Source: Bradyrhizobium sp. AUGA SZCCT0283 (GTDB taxonomy: Bacteria; Pseudomonadota; Alphaproteobacteria; Rhizobiales; Xanthobacteraceae). Taken from it: a DNA stretch of 64,000 bases. The notes under the pieces were generated by a model. That model did no database searches, was not told where the DNA came from, and saw only the letters and a list, made by a program, of their open reading frames with translations. The stretch covers positions 38,653 to 102,652 of the forward strand of contig NZ_JAFCLU010000025.1 of the NCBI RefSeq assembly GCF_018130385.1, in the 5' to 3' direction. The position numbers were made by a program, and so were the translations under genes. Shown piece after piece: positions 17,740-25,317 of the stretch (position 1 is the first letter of the stretch; each line of letters opens with the position of its first letter).

Positions 17740-19314
17740 ATGTCCCGTTTTAAGTCAACGCTATTGCGCGCCGGTCTCCTGGCAAGCCTGTTGAGCTTCG
17801 GCACCGGCGCAGCCTTCGCCGAAGCCCCGAACGCCGACATCCGCACCGGCATGCAAACGCCGCCGCCGGCCGACCAGCGCATCGCGCTGGTGATCGGCAA
17901 TTCGAATTACCAGACCGCACCGAAGCTCGCCAATCCCGGCAACGACGCGCAATCGATGTCGCAACTTTTGAACTCGGCGGGCTTCGAGGTCACCCAGGCG
18001 ACCGACCTGACGCGCAGCGACATGGTCAAGGTCGTGCAGGACTTCTCCGCCAGGGTCGCCGAGCGCGGCCCCGGCGCCGTCGCCATGATCTACTATGCCG
18101 GTCACGGCGTGCAGGTGGCGGGCGAGAACTATCTGCTTCCGGTCGATGCGAAAATCTCGTCGCCGTCCGATCTCGATGGCAATTCGCTGCGACTGGTCGA
18201 CCTGATGGGTACTCTGGAATCCATCTCGAGCCGGATGCGCATCGTCGTGCTCGACGCCTGCCGCAACAATCCGTTCCCCGAGGTCAATGACACCGGACGC
18301 GGCTTGGCAATCGTCGACGCACCGAACGGCTCGATCGTCGGTTACTCGACCGCACCGGGCATGGAAGCGCAGGATGGCGACGGCAACCACAGCCCGTATA
18401 CGTCCGCGTTCCTGAATATCGCGCGCGAACCGAACCTGCCGATCGAGCAATTGTTCAAGCGCGTCCGGCTTGAAGTGAACAACGCAACCAAAGGCCGTCA
18501 GACGCCGTGGGAAAGTTCGTCGCTGACCTCCGATTTCTATTTCTTCGGCGATACGGCGGTTGCCGCAGGCCGCGCGCCGGATCGCCGCCCGATCATGCAG
18601 ATGGCGGCGAACCTGCCCTCGCGTTCGGTGCGCCAGGCCTACGACTACGTGCTGTCCGAAGGCTCGCCCGAGTACTATGAGGAGTTCATCCGTCTCTACC
18701 CGCATGACCCGCTGTGCGACCACATCCGCGTGCTGCTCGGCAACCTCGTGGTGGCAAAGGCGTGGCACAAGGCGGTGCTCGCGAACTCGCCCTTCGCTTA
18801 CAAGACGTTCTACGACAATTATTCCAACAGCCCTTACGCCAAGTCTGCGCTGAAGCTCCAGGGTGCGCCGAAGGCCGTGCCGCTGATGCAGTTCACGCAT
18901 CTGGCAAAGCAGTCGCCGATGTACAAGCCGGGGAACTTCGGCCACACGCCGACGCTGGGTATCTCCAAGGGTAATCTTGGCGCTCAGGCCCACATGCCGA
19001 TGACGTCCAAAATCGTCACACTGCCGGCCAAGGGCATGAACGCGAACAACCCGGCCCATGGCGGCAACCTCGGCAAGGGGACGACACTGCCCGGCAAGTT
19101 CAACGCCAAGCCCATCAACGCCGGCAAGGTCACCGGCTATCCCGGCAAGTTCAACAGCCGTCCGATGCGCGTCAACAGGCCCGTGATCAACGCCGCGCCA
19201 CGCCGTTTCAACAGTGGTATGGGCGGCGGAGGTTTTGGCCACCGCTTCGCCGCAAGCCCATCCCGCGGTTCGTTCGGCGGCGGCTCGTTCGGCGGCGGTT
19301 TCAGGCGGCGCTGA
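17740..19314 (+). CDS. Secreted caspase-family (peptidase C14) protein with Gly/Arg-rich repeat tail
   Basis: 524 residues. Residues 1-28 form a Sec-type signal peptide (LLASLLSFGTGAAFA). The caspase p20-like fold follows from about 45 to 290, with catalytic His122 in YYAGHGVQ and Cys174 in LDACRNNP. Residues 300-400 are helical. The tail from about 410 contains repeated (L/Y)PGKFN units and GGG(S/F)FGGGF stretches and ends in RRR. It is probably a periplasmic or outer-surface cysteine peptidase of the orthocaspase group; target unknown. The ATG at 17740 has GAGGA eight bases upstream; the frame opens at a TTG five codons earlier. Confidence 0.87.
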   Translation: MSRFKSTLLRAGLLASLLSFGTGAAFAEAPNADIRTGMQTPPPADQRIALVIGNSNYQTAPKLANPGNDAQSMSQLLNSAGFEVTQATDLTRSDMVKVVQDFSARVAERGPGAVAMIYYAGHGVQVAGENYLLPVDAKISSPSDLDGNSLRLVDLMGTLESISSRMRIVVLDACRNNPFPEVNDTGRGLAIVDAPNGSIVGYSTAPGMEAQDGDGNHSPYTSAFLNIAREPNLPIEQLFKRVRLEVNNATKGRQTPWESSSLTSDFYFFGDTAVAAGRAPDRRPIMQMAANLPSRSVRQAYDYVLSEGSPEYYEEFIRLYPHDPLCDHIRVLLGNLVVAKAWHKAVLANSPFAYKTFYDNYSNSPYAKSALKLQGAPKAVPLMQFTHLAKQSPMYKPGNFGHTPTLGISKGNLGAQAHMPMTSKIVTLPAKGMNANNPAHGGNLGKGTTLPGKFNAKPINAGKVTGYPGKFNSRPMRVNRPVINAAPRRFNSGMGGGGFGHRFAASPSRGSFGGGSFGGGFRRR

Positions 19315-19339
19315 TTAGAGAGCTTCGTGCCATGCGAAT

Positions 19340-19373
19340 CCGGGCAGAGCGCACGCTCTGCCCGGTTCCGTTT
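19340..19373 (+). terminator. Rho-independent-type hairpin after caspase gene, possibly bidirectional
   Basis: A perfect 12-base inverted repeat, 19340-19351 (CCGGGCAGAGCG) and 19354-19365, is followed by TTCCGTTT. It lies 25 bases after the caspase stop and just before the end of the convergent gene at 19380, so it can end transcripts from both sides. Confidence 0.75.
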
Positions 19374-19379
19374 AGTATG

Positions 19380-20606
19380 CTACTTGATGTCGACCAGCCC
19401 GACCTGGTTCGTCAGGCTGTCCGCGATGACCGGATTTCCGTCCGGCGCGACATCCATATTGCGCACGATATCGCCACCGCCGGGAATCGCCCAGCTCTGG
19501 AATTTTTCGGTCACCGGATCAAACCGCACGATCGTGTTCGGCTTGGCGGCGGACCCGCTGTACCACACCGCCTTGTTCGTGAAGACGATGCCGTAAGGTT
19601 CCGACTTCGCGCCGCTCGGCGAAGGCCACTCCTTTACATCGCCCGTCGCCAGATCGAGCCGCCCGAGATAGCCGCGCGAAAAATCGGCATACCAGACCAT
19701 GCCGTCGGGATCGATCGCAAGCCGCCGCGGTCGGGCGGCCGGGTTCGGCAGCGCATATTCCCTGATCGCCATCGTCTGGGGATCGATGGTTGCAATCTTG
19801 TTGGTACCGAATTCGACGACAACAGGCACGCCCTGGGCGGTGATCTTGAGACCGTAGGGCCGCGACTTCGGCGTCGGAGAGGTCACGAGCGTGATCGCGC
19901 CGGTTGCGGGATCGAGCCGTCCGATCATGTTCGCCTGCTGGACGGTGAACCACAGCATTCCGCTCTGGTCGAAATTGAGCGTGTGCGGATCCTTTGCGCT
20001 GGCGTCCGGCAGCGGGTATTCGGTGACGAGTCCGGTGGACGGATCGAGCTTGCCGATCAGCGCGGCGCTGTTGCCAGTGAACCAGATATTGCCGCTCTTG
20101 TCCTCGGCCAGGCCGTGCGGCCCGCTGAGCGGCGACTTGAGCGTGTATTCCCGGATCGCACCGGTCTTCGGGTCGAGCCGACCGAGCTTGTTGGCGAGCT
20201 GTCCGGTCCACCAGATCGAACTGTCGCGCGCGGCAAGCGGATCGTGCGGGCGCGAGCCAAGGGTTGGAACATCCCACATCCTGATGTCGGCCTTCACCGG
20301 GCCGTCGATGATAGACGCCGGTGGCCGCGACCGTTCGGGAAAGTTCTTGATGAGATAATCGATCATGGCGCCCCATTCTTCAGCGGGGACCGGCGCGTTC
20401 ACGTTCTGCATCATGCGCACGACCGAGAGCCAGCCCTCCGCCGTATAGCCGACACGGATGCGGTTGATGTCGTGGCAGCCATCGCAGGTCGCAGCGAACC
20501 TTGCCTTGCTCGGACCTTCCGGCCATTCCTTCGCGGTGTACTGGGCGTGAGCAGCGGGCGCACCGAACACGATCGTGATAGACAAAACAGTCAGCGCGGC
20601 CCGCAT
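19380..20606 (-). CDS. Exported cytochrome c-type / Vgb (streptogramin lyase-like) beta-propeller protein
   Basis: 408 residues. A signal peptide (ALTVLSITIVFGAPAAHA) is followed by one heme-binding CxxCH motif (C41-DGC-H45) in a short N-terminal cytochrome-like segment. From about 110 to the end there are repeated blades of the Vgb type (IGRLDPATGAITL, IATIDPQTMAIREY, LGRLDLATGDVKEW), predicting a seven-bladed propeller. It should be a periplasmic heme protein; despite the Vgb resemblance, antibiotic lyase activity is not implied. The ATG at 20606 has GGGAGG upstream and starts the signal peptide; the frame opens 105 bases earlier. Electron-transfer partner unknown. Confidence 0.82.
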   Translation of the reverse strand: MRAALTVLSITIVFGAPAAHAQYTAKEWPEGPSKARFAATCDGCHDINRIRVGYTAEGWLSVVRMMQNVNAPVPAEEWGAMIDYLIKNFPERSRPPASIIDGPVKADIRMWDVPTLGSRPHDPLAARDSSIWWTGQLANKLGRLDPKTGAIREYTLKSPLSGPHGLAEDKSGNIWFTGNSAALIGKLDPSTGLVTEYPLPDASAKDPHTLNFDQSGMLWFTVQQANMIGRLDPATGAITLVTSPTPKSRPYGLKITAQGVPVVVEFGTNKIATIDPQTMAIREYALPNPAARPRRLAIDPDGMVWYADFSRGYLGRLDLATGDVKEWPSPSGAKSEPYGIVFTNKAVWYSGSAAKPNTIVRFDPVTEKFQSWAIPGGGDIVRNMDVAPDGNPVIADSLTNQVGLVDIK

Positions 20607-20782
20607 TTGCGATCCTCCCGGTCGACCTGGTTCGATCCAGATCTTTTCAAGGAACTTCGTTGCGCGCAGCCTCGCTATCGAGGTCGCATCCGTCAAGGTT
20701 CTCCCGTTCAATCGTTATTGAACGGCACGCGCGACCGTCCGCTTGCGGCGATGCTGAAATCGTGTGGATGCCTTCGTTCTGG

Positions 20783-21772
20783 TCAGGCGACCAGCTTGGC
20801 AAACAGGTCCGCGTCGACATTGCCGCCGGAGAGCACGATGACGACGTTCTTGCCCCTGGCGTCGATGCGGCCGGCCAGCAAGGCGGCGAGACCGACGGCG
20901 CCGCCGGGCTCGACCACCAGCTTCAATTCCCGATAGGCATAGGCGACCGCCGCACCGACTTCCTCGTCGGATGCGATCACGCCATTCGCCAGCAGCTTGC
21001 TGTTGATCGAGAAGGTGAGTTCGCCCGGCATCGCCGCCATCAGCGCATCGCAGATGGTGCGGCCGGCGGCGTGGTGGGCCTCGCGGTGGCCTGCGCGCAG
21101 CGACAGGCCGTGATCGTCATAGTCCTTGGGCTCGGCGACGATGATCTGCGCTTGCGGAAACTTTGCCTTCACCGCCGTTGCAACACCGGCGATCAGCCCG
21201 CCGCCCGATGCCGGCGCCACCACGATATCGGGGACGAGCCCGAGCGCCGCCATGTCCTCGGCGATCTCACGGCCCGCGGTGCCTTGTCCAGCGATCACGA
21301 AGGGATCGTCATAGGGGCGCACCAGCGTCGCGCCGCGCTTCGCAGCAATGCCGTTGGCGATGGCTTCGCGGTCTTCCTTGTCGCGGTCGTAGAGCACCAC
21401 CTCGGCGCCATAGCCCTTGGTGCGCTCGCGCTTGGTGACGGGCGAGTCCGCAGGCATCACGATGGTGGCCTGCATGCTGAGGATCTGCGCCGCCGCCGCC
21501 ACGCCCTGGGCGTGGTTGCCGGAAGAGAATGCGACTACCCCGCCGCTACGCTTGTCCTGCGGGATCGAGGCGAGCTTGTTGAAGGCGCCGCGGAACTTGA
21601 ACGATCCGGTCCGCTGCAGCATTTCGGGCTTCAGAAAGACCCTGGTCCCGACCCGTTCATTGAGAACGGGGAACGACAACAGCGGCGTCCGCACCGCAAA
21701 GGGCGCGACCACCTTGGCAGCGGCCTCGATATCGGCGGCGCCAATGGGTGGATTTTGGATGGATTCTGGCAT
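20783..21772 (-). CDS. Threonine/serine dehydratase family, PLP-dependent (fold type II)
   Basis: 329 residues. The PLP lysine is K59 in GSFKFRGA, preceded by RVFLKPEMLQRT and followed by FSSGNHAQGVA. The phosphate-binding glycine loop is APASGGGLIAG. There is no C-terminal ACT regulatory domain, so this resembles catabolic threonine dehydratase or a serine racemase-like enzyme rather than full-length biosynthetic IlvA. It would convert threonine to 2-oxobutanoate and ammonia. The ATG at 21772 begins the conserved protein; the frame extends upstream through a dispersed repeat (21831-21920) that is not coding. Exact substrate is uncertain. Confidence 0.88.
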   Translation of the reverse strand: MPESIQNPPIGAADIEAAAKVVAPFAVRTPLLSFPVLNERVGTRVFLKPEMLQRTGSFKFRGAFNKLASIPQDKRSGGVVAFSSGNHAQGVAAAAQILSMQATIVMPADSPVTKRERTKGYGAEVVLYDRDKEDREAIANGIAAKRGATLVRPYDDPFVIAGQGTAGREIAEDMAALGLVPDIVVAPASGGGLIAGVATAVKAKFPQAQIIVAEPKDYDDHGLSLRAGHREAHHAAGRTICDALMAAMPGELTFSINSKLLANGVIASDEEVGAAVAYAYRELKLVVEPGGAVGLAALLAGRIDARGKNVVIVLSGGNVDADLFAKLVA

Positions 21773-21830
21773 CCGCAATTTGTATCGCGGTTGCCGACGG
21801 GCGGGCAAGACGCATTCCGGTGATCTCCAT

Positions 21831-21920
21831 AGCGTTTTCGAGCGAAGTGGCCACCGGTTCGCGTCAAGAAAACGCGTCAAATAAGGATGTAGAGCCCGGT
21901 TCTGATTCAGTCAGAACCGA
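21831..21920 (+). repeat. Dispersed intergenic repeat, family 1 copy 1
   Basis: About 90 bases that begin AGCGTTTTCGAGCGAAGTG and end in the small inverted repeat CGGTTCTGA...TCAGAACCG. Closely similar copies lie at 53464-53555 (same orientation) and 54723-54814 (opposite orientation). All three are between genes. Confidence 0.8.
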
Positions 21921-21925
21921 AGGAT

Positions 21926-22984
21926 CTAGGCGGCGAAATGCGGGTCTTTCGCCTCAAATTCGGCCACCTCGCCTTCCGGCAGCTCGGAGCGAACATTCAG
22001 GGCATGCTCGACAAAAACCCGGGCGGAGGCCTGCCAGGTGTGGGCGACGGCGAATTCGACGCAATCTTCCCGCGAAACCTGCAGCGCCTCCAGGCACGCC
22101 GCGCGCAGATCCTCGTCCAGGACGCCGACCGGCGCCGAGCCGATCACGTCGCGTGGACCGGCGACCGGAAAGGCGGCAACCGGCAGGCCGCTGGCCAGCG
22201 CCTCCAGCAGCACCAGGCCAAACGTGTCGGTCCTGCTCGGAAATACGAAGATATCGGAGGCCGCGTAGATTTCGGCCAGTTCCTCGCCGTGCCTTGCACC
22301 CAGGAACACGGCGTCCGGGTATTTCCGCTCCAGCGCCATCCGGGCCGGCCCGTCGCCGACGACGAGCTTGGTGCCGGGCAGATCGAGGTCGAGGAAGGCC
22401 TCGAGATTCTTTTCAACGGCAACCCGCCCGACGCTGAGGAACACCGGCATCGGCAGGCAGAGATCCGCGCTGCGCGGATGAAACAGCGAGGTATCGACAC
22501 CGCGCGACCACAGCACCACGTTGCGAAAGCCGCGCATGCGCAATTCGGCCGCCAGCGCCGGCGTTGCCGCCATCACCGCCTGGCTCGGCCGGTGGAACCG
22601 GCGCAGCGCCCGCCACACCCAGGATTCCGGGATCGGCGAACGCGCCGAAACATATTCGGGAAAACGGGTGTGAAAGCTTGTGGTGAACGGCAACCCCTGT
22701 TTGCGGCAATAGCGCCGGACCAATAGCCCGATCGGGCCTTCGGTCGCGATATGAATGCTGTCGGGCTTCGCCGCTGCGATCAGCCGCGCGATTTTTGCTG
22801 GATAGGGCAGCGCCAGCCGCAGACCGGGATAGCTCGGCATCGCAACGGTGCGAAACGATTGCGGCGTCAGGAAACTCACCTCGACGCCAAAACCCCTGGC
22901 CGCCTCCGCCATCGCGGTCAGCGTTCGCACCACCCCGTTGACCTGGGGGTGCCACGCATCGGTCGCGACCAGGATATGCGTCAT
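21926..22984 (-). CDS. agt: Glycosyltransferase family 4, Agt-type diacylglycerol glycosyltransferase (lipid remodelling)
   Basis: 352 residues with the GT-B fold. The start HILVATDAWHPQVNGVVRTL, the central SVGRVAVEKNLEAFL, VGDGPARMALE, and the C-terminal EAD-like ASGLPVAAFPV with FPSRTDTFGLVLLEAL (E-x7-E type) place it in GT4. Its ATG overlaps the stop of the upstream plcP-like gene by four bases (ATGA), so the two are translationally coupled. The plcP-agt pairing is known in phosphate-starved alphaproteobacteria, where PlcP makes diacylglycerol from phospholipids and Agt glycosylates it to sugar lipids. Assignment as agt rests mainly on this pairing; a generic mannosyltransferase role is possible. 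Confidence 0.78.
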   Translation of the reverse strand: MTHILVATDAWHPQVNGVVRTLTAMAEAARGFGVEVSFLTPQSFRTVAMPSYPGLRLALPYPAKIARLIAAAKPDSIHIATEGPIGLLVRRYCRKQGLPFTTSFHTRFPEYVSARSPIPESWVWRALRRFHRPSQAVMAATPALAAELRMRGFRNVVLWSRGVDTSLFHPRSADLCLPMPVFLSVGRVAVEKNLEAFLDLDLPGTKLVVGDGPARMALERKYPDAVFLGARHGEELAEIYAASDIFVFPSRTDTFGLVLLEALASGLPVAAFPVAGPRDVIGSAPVGVLDEDLRAACLEALQVSREDCVEFAVAHTWQASARVFVEHALNVRSELPEGEVAEFEAKDPHFAA

Positions 22985-23793
22985 GCGGCGCGCGCCGCGA
23001 CGCGGGGAACGGGGGCTGCCCTTCGCTGCGGATCGGTCCAGGTGATGATCTCGAACCGGCCGTCCTCGTGCTCGGCGAGCGCAGTGCAGCTTTCCACCCA
23101 GTCGCCGCAATTCATGTAGCGGATGCCGTGCTCGTCGCGGATCGTGGCGTAGTGGATATGGCCGCAGATCACGCCGTCGGCGCCGTGCCGCCGCGCTTCG
23201 CCGGCCAGGGTCTTTTCGAACGCGCCGATATAGTTCACGGCGTTCTTGACCTTCAGCTTCGCCCATTGCGACAGCGACCAATAGGGCACGCCGAACATGC
23301 GCCGGAAGAAATTGACGAGGCGATTCATCTGGATGGCGAAGTCATAGGCCTTGTCGCCGAGATGAGCGAGCCAGCGCGCGTTCTGCACCACGAGATCGAA
23401 GATGTCGCCGTGGATGATGAGGTAGCGCTTGCCGTCGGCGCCATCATGAATGGTGTTTTCCACCACATCGATGCCGCCGAAATGCGTGCCGTAATAATTG
23501 CGCAGGAACTCGTCGTGATTGCCCGGCACGTAGATGACCTTGGCGCCCTTGCGCGCCTTGCGCAGCATCTTCTGCACGAAGTCGTTGTGCGATTGCGGCC
23601 AGTACCAGCTCGACTTCAGCGCCCAGCCATCGACGATATCGCCGACGAGGTAGATGGTGTCGGCGTCATGGCTCTTGAGGAAGTCCAGCAAATGGTCGGC
23701 TTGCGAGCCGCGGGCGCCGAGATGGACGTCGGAGATAAACAAGGTGCGAAAACGCCGTTCCGGGCTTTCTTCACTCAAGGAGTCACTACCCAT
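22981..23793 (-). CDS. plcP: PlcP-type phospholipase C (metallophosphoesterase, often labelled UDP-2,3-diacylglucosamine hydrolase)
   Basis: 270 residues with calcineurin-like metal motifs: ISDVHLGARGS, VGDIVDGW, VPGNHDEFLR, IHGD and CGHIHYA. It resembles LpxH superficially, but the Sinorhizobium homologue SMc00171 was shown to be phospholipase C PlcP, releasing diacylglycerol under phosphate limitation. The four-base overlap with a GT4 gene supports that reading here. The ATG at 23793 has an AGGTGG-like site upstream. Upstream of the start there is an imperfect Pho-box-like pair (CTGTCAC and CTGTTAG, starts 13 bases apart rather than 11), so PhoB control is only suggested. Confidence 0.8.
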   Translation of the reverse strand: MGSDSLSEESPERRFRTLFISDVHLGARGSQADHLLDFLKSHDADTIYLVGDIVDGWALKSSWYWPQSHNDFVQKMLRKARKGAKVIYVPGNHDEFLRNYYGTHFGGIDVVENTIHDGADGKRYLIIHGDIFDLVVQNARWLAHLGDKAYDFAIQMNRLVNFFRRMFGVPYWSLSQWAKLKVKNAVNYIGAFEKTLAGEARRHGADGVICGHIHYATIRDEHGIRYMNCGDWVESCTALAEHEDGRFEIITWTDPQRRAAPVPRVAARAA

Positions 23794-23936
23794 ACCTGTC
23801 CACCTAACAGATTTCTGTGACAGCGCGATGACCGTTCACGCGACCGATAGCCTCACGAGAATCAACGCCGCGCCCCCTGCGCCTGCGGATAGCAGCGCGA
23901 TGCGACAGAGAAGCGACATGGGCGCGGCAACGTCTT

Positions 23937-24058
23937 GTCGTCCCTGCGAAAGCAAGGGCCCCATAGCCACCGGCGCCAATTGTTCTGGAAGGTAATCAGC
24001 CGCTTGCTTCAATTGATGAGCCGCGGCGTATGGGTTCCTGCGTTCGCAGGAACGACGG
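23937..24058. repeat. Palindromic intergenic repeat downstream of thiD
   Basis: Related arms TCGTCCCTGCGAAAGCAAGG (from about 23938) and GTTCCTGCGTTCGCAGGAAC (24034-24053) face each other. The second arm is itself a perfect 9-base palindrome with a TT loop. It starts directly after the thiD stop on the minus strand and may act as its terminator, although there is no T tract. The remainder of the 265-base gap to plcP holds no gene. Confidence 0.6.
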
Positions 24059-24859
24059 CTAGTAAAACTTCTGAAAATGATGGATCGGGCCGTGGCCCTG
24101 CCCGACGCTGAAGCGGTCTGCGGCGGCAATCGCCGCGCTGACCCAGGCCTTGGCGTTGCGCACGGCGGTTTCCATGCCCTCGCCCTTCGCCAGTCCCGCG
24201 GCAATCGCCGAGGAGAGCGAACAGCCGGTGCCGTGGGTATTTTTTGTGACGATGCGCGGCGCGGCGAGTGCGGTGACACCGGAGGAATCGACCAGATAGT
24301 CGATGCTCTCGGCGCCTTCGCCGTGGCCGCCCTTAATCAGCACCGTCTTGCAACCCAGGGCCAGCAAGCGCCTGCCTTGTCTCTCGACGGCGGCTTCGTC
24401 CGCCGCCACGCCTTCGTCGAGCAGCGCTGCGGCTTCCGGCAAATTGGGCGTGATCACCGACGCCAGCGGAATGAGTTTTGTGCGCAGTGCATCGACTGCT
24501 TCCGCGGCCAGCAGCCGGTCGCCCGAAGTTGCGACCATCACGGGATCGAGCACGACATGCTTCGGCGACCAGCGCTTAAGCCCAGCGACGATGGCATCGA
24601 TGACCGGCGGATGCGCCACCATGCCAATCTTGACTGCGCCCACCGCGAGATCGGAAAACACCGCGTCGATCTGCGCGGTGACGAACTCGGCCGGCACCTG
24701 ATGGATGCCGCTGACGCCCTGGGTATTCTGCGCGGTCAGCGCCGTGATCACGGAGGCGCCGTAGACGCCGAGCGCGGCAAACGTCTTCAGGTCGGCCTGG
24801 ATGCCCGCCCCTCCAGAGGAATCGGAGCCGGCGATGGTGAGCGCGATCGGCGTCGTCAT
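24059..24859 (-). CDS. thiD: Hydroxymethylpyrimidine/phosphomethylpyrimidine kinase
   Basis: 266 residues, normal length for ThiD. It phosphorylates HMP and HMP-phosphate in thiamine biosynthesis. Ribokinase-fold signatures are IALTIAGSDSSGGAGIQADL at the N-terminus, VLDPVMVATSGDRLL mid-protein, and the catalytic THGTGCSLSSAIAA near residue 210. The ATG at 24859 gives the family-typical MTTPIALTIAG start; the frame extends 69 bases further upstream without family similarity. No TPP riboswitch was recognised upstream. Confidence 0.95.
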   Translation of the reverse strand: MTTPIALTIAGSDSSGGAGIQADLKTFAALGVYGASVITALTAQNTQGVSGIHQVPAEFVTAQIDAVFSDLAVGAVKIGMVAHPPVIDAIVAGLKRWSPKHVVLDPVMVATSGDRLLAAEAVDALRTKLIPLASVITPNLPEAAALLDEGVAADEAAVERQGRRLLALGCKTVLIKGGHGEGAESIDYLVDSSGVTALAAPRIVTKNTHGTGCSLSSAIAAGLAKGEGMETAVRNAKAWVSAAIAAADRFSVGQGHGPIHHFQKFY

Positions 24860-24991
24860 CAAAAGTCTCGCGAAAATGCTGTGTTCAGGGCCATGGCATG
24901 TCCTAACGCGCCCTCCCATTGGCGGCAAGCTGGCTTGCCATAGGGCGCGGTTTTTGGCCTATTGGGGCCAACATTTTTGGAGACGACAGCG

Positions 24992-25237
24992 ATGGTTCCC
25001 TTCTTCGTCCAGTTCAAATGCAAGCTCGGCCAGTCCTATGCCGTCGCCAATGCGCTCGCGGAAGCCGAGATCGCCTCGGAGATCTATTCCACCGCCGGCG
25101 ATTACGATCTGCTGGTCAAATTCTACGTCGATAACGACACCGACATCGGCCATTTCGTCAACGAGAAGGTGCAGGTGATTCCGGGCATCCAGGACACCCA
25201 CACCATCATCACCTTCAAGGCATTCGGCACGGGCTAG
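24992..25237 (+). CDS. Stand-alone Lrp/AsnC ligand-binding (RAM) domain protein
   Basis: 81 residues, equivalent to only the C-terminal effector domain of Lrp/AsnC regulators, with no helix-turn-helix. VPFFVQFKCKLGQSYAVANA, TAGDYDLLVKFY and VIPGIQDTHTIITFKAFG follow the family's beta-alpha-beta-beta-alpha-beta pattern. Such SraA-type domains form octamers or mix with full-length Lrp proteins. The ATG at 24992 gives the conserved start; an alternative frame start at 24962 would add ten residues. It is divergent from thiD and about 80 bases upstream of the dehydrogenase gene. Confidence 0.88.
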   Translation: MVPFFVQFKCKLGQSYAVANALAEAEIASEIYSTAGDYDLLVKFYVDNDTDIGHFVNEKVQVIPGIQDTHTIITFKAFGTG

Positions 25238-25317
25238 CAGCGGCGGCCCCGCCTGCCCGCCATCGCCGTCGACTTCGCCCGCCGCGGCCACGTCTGCTGC
25301 CTCAGGGAGCGCCCGTC

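Noticed and set aside
17761..19242. A 493-codon frame antisense to the caspase gene
   Set aside because: The plus-strand gene has signal peptide, catalytic residues and a ribosome-binding site; the antisense one has none.
23804..23823. A perfect Pho box upstream of plcP
   Set aside because: The two half-sites start 13 bases apart instead of 11 and the second half (CTGTTAG) is weak, so it is only Pho-box-like.
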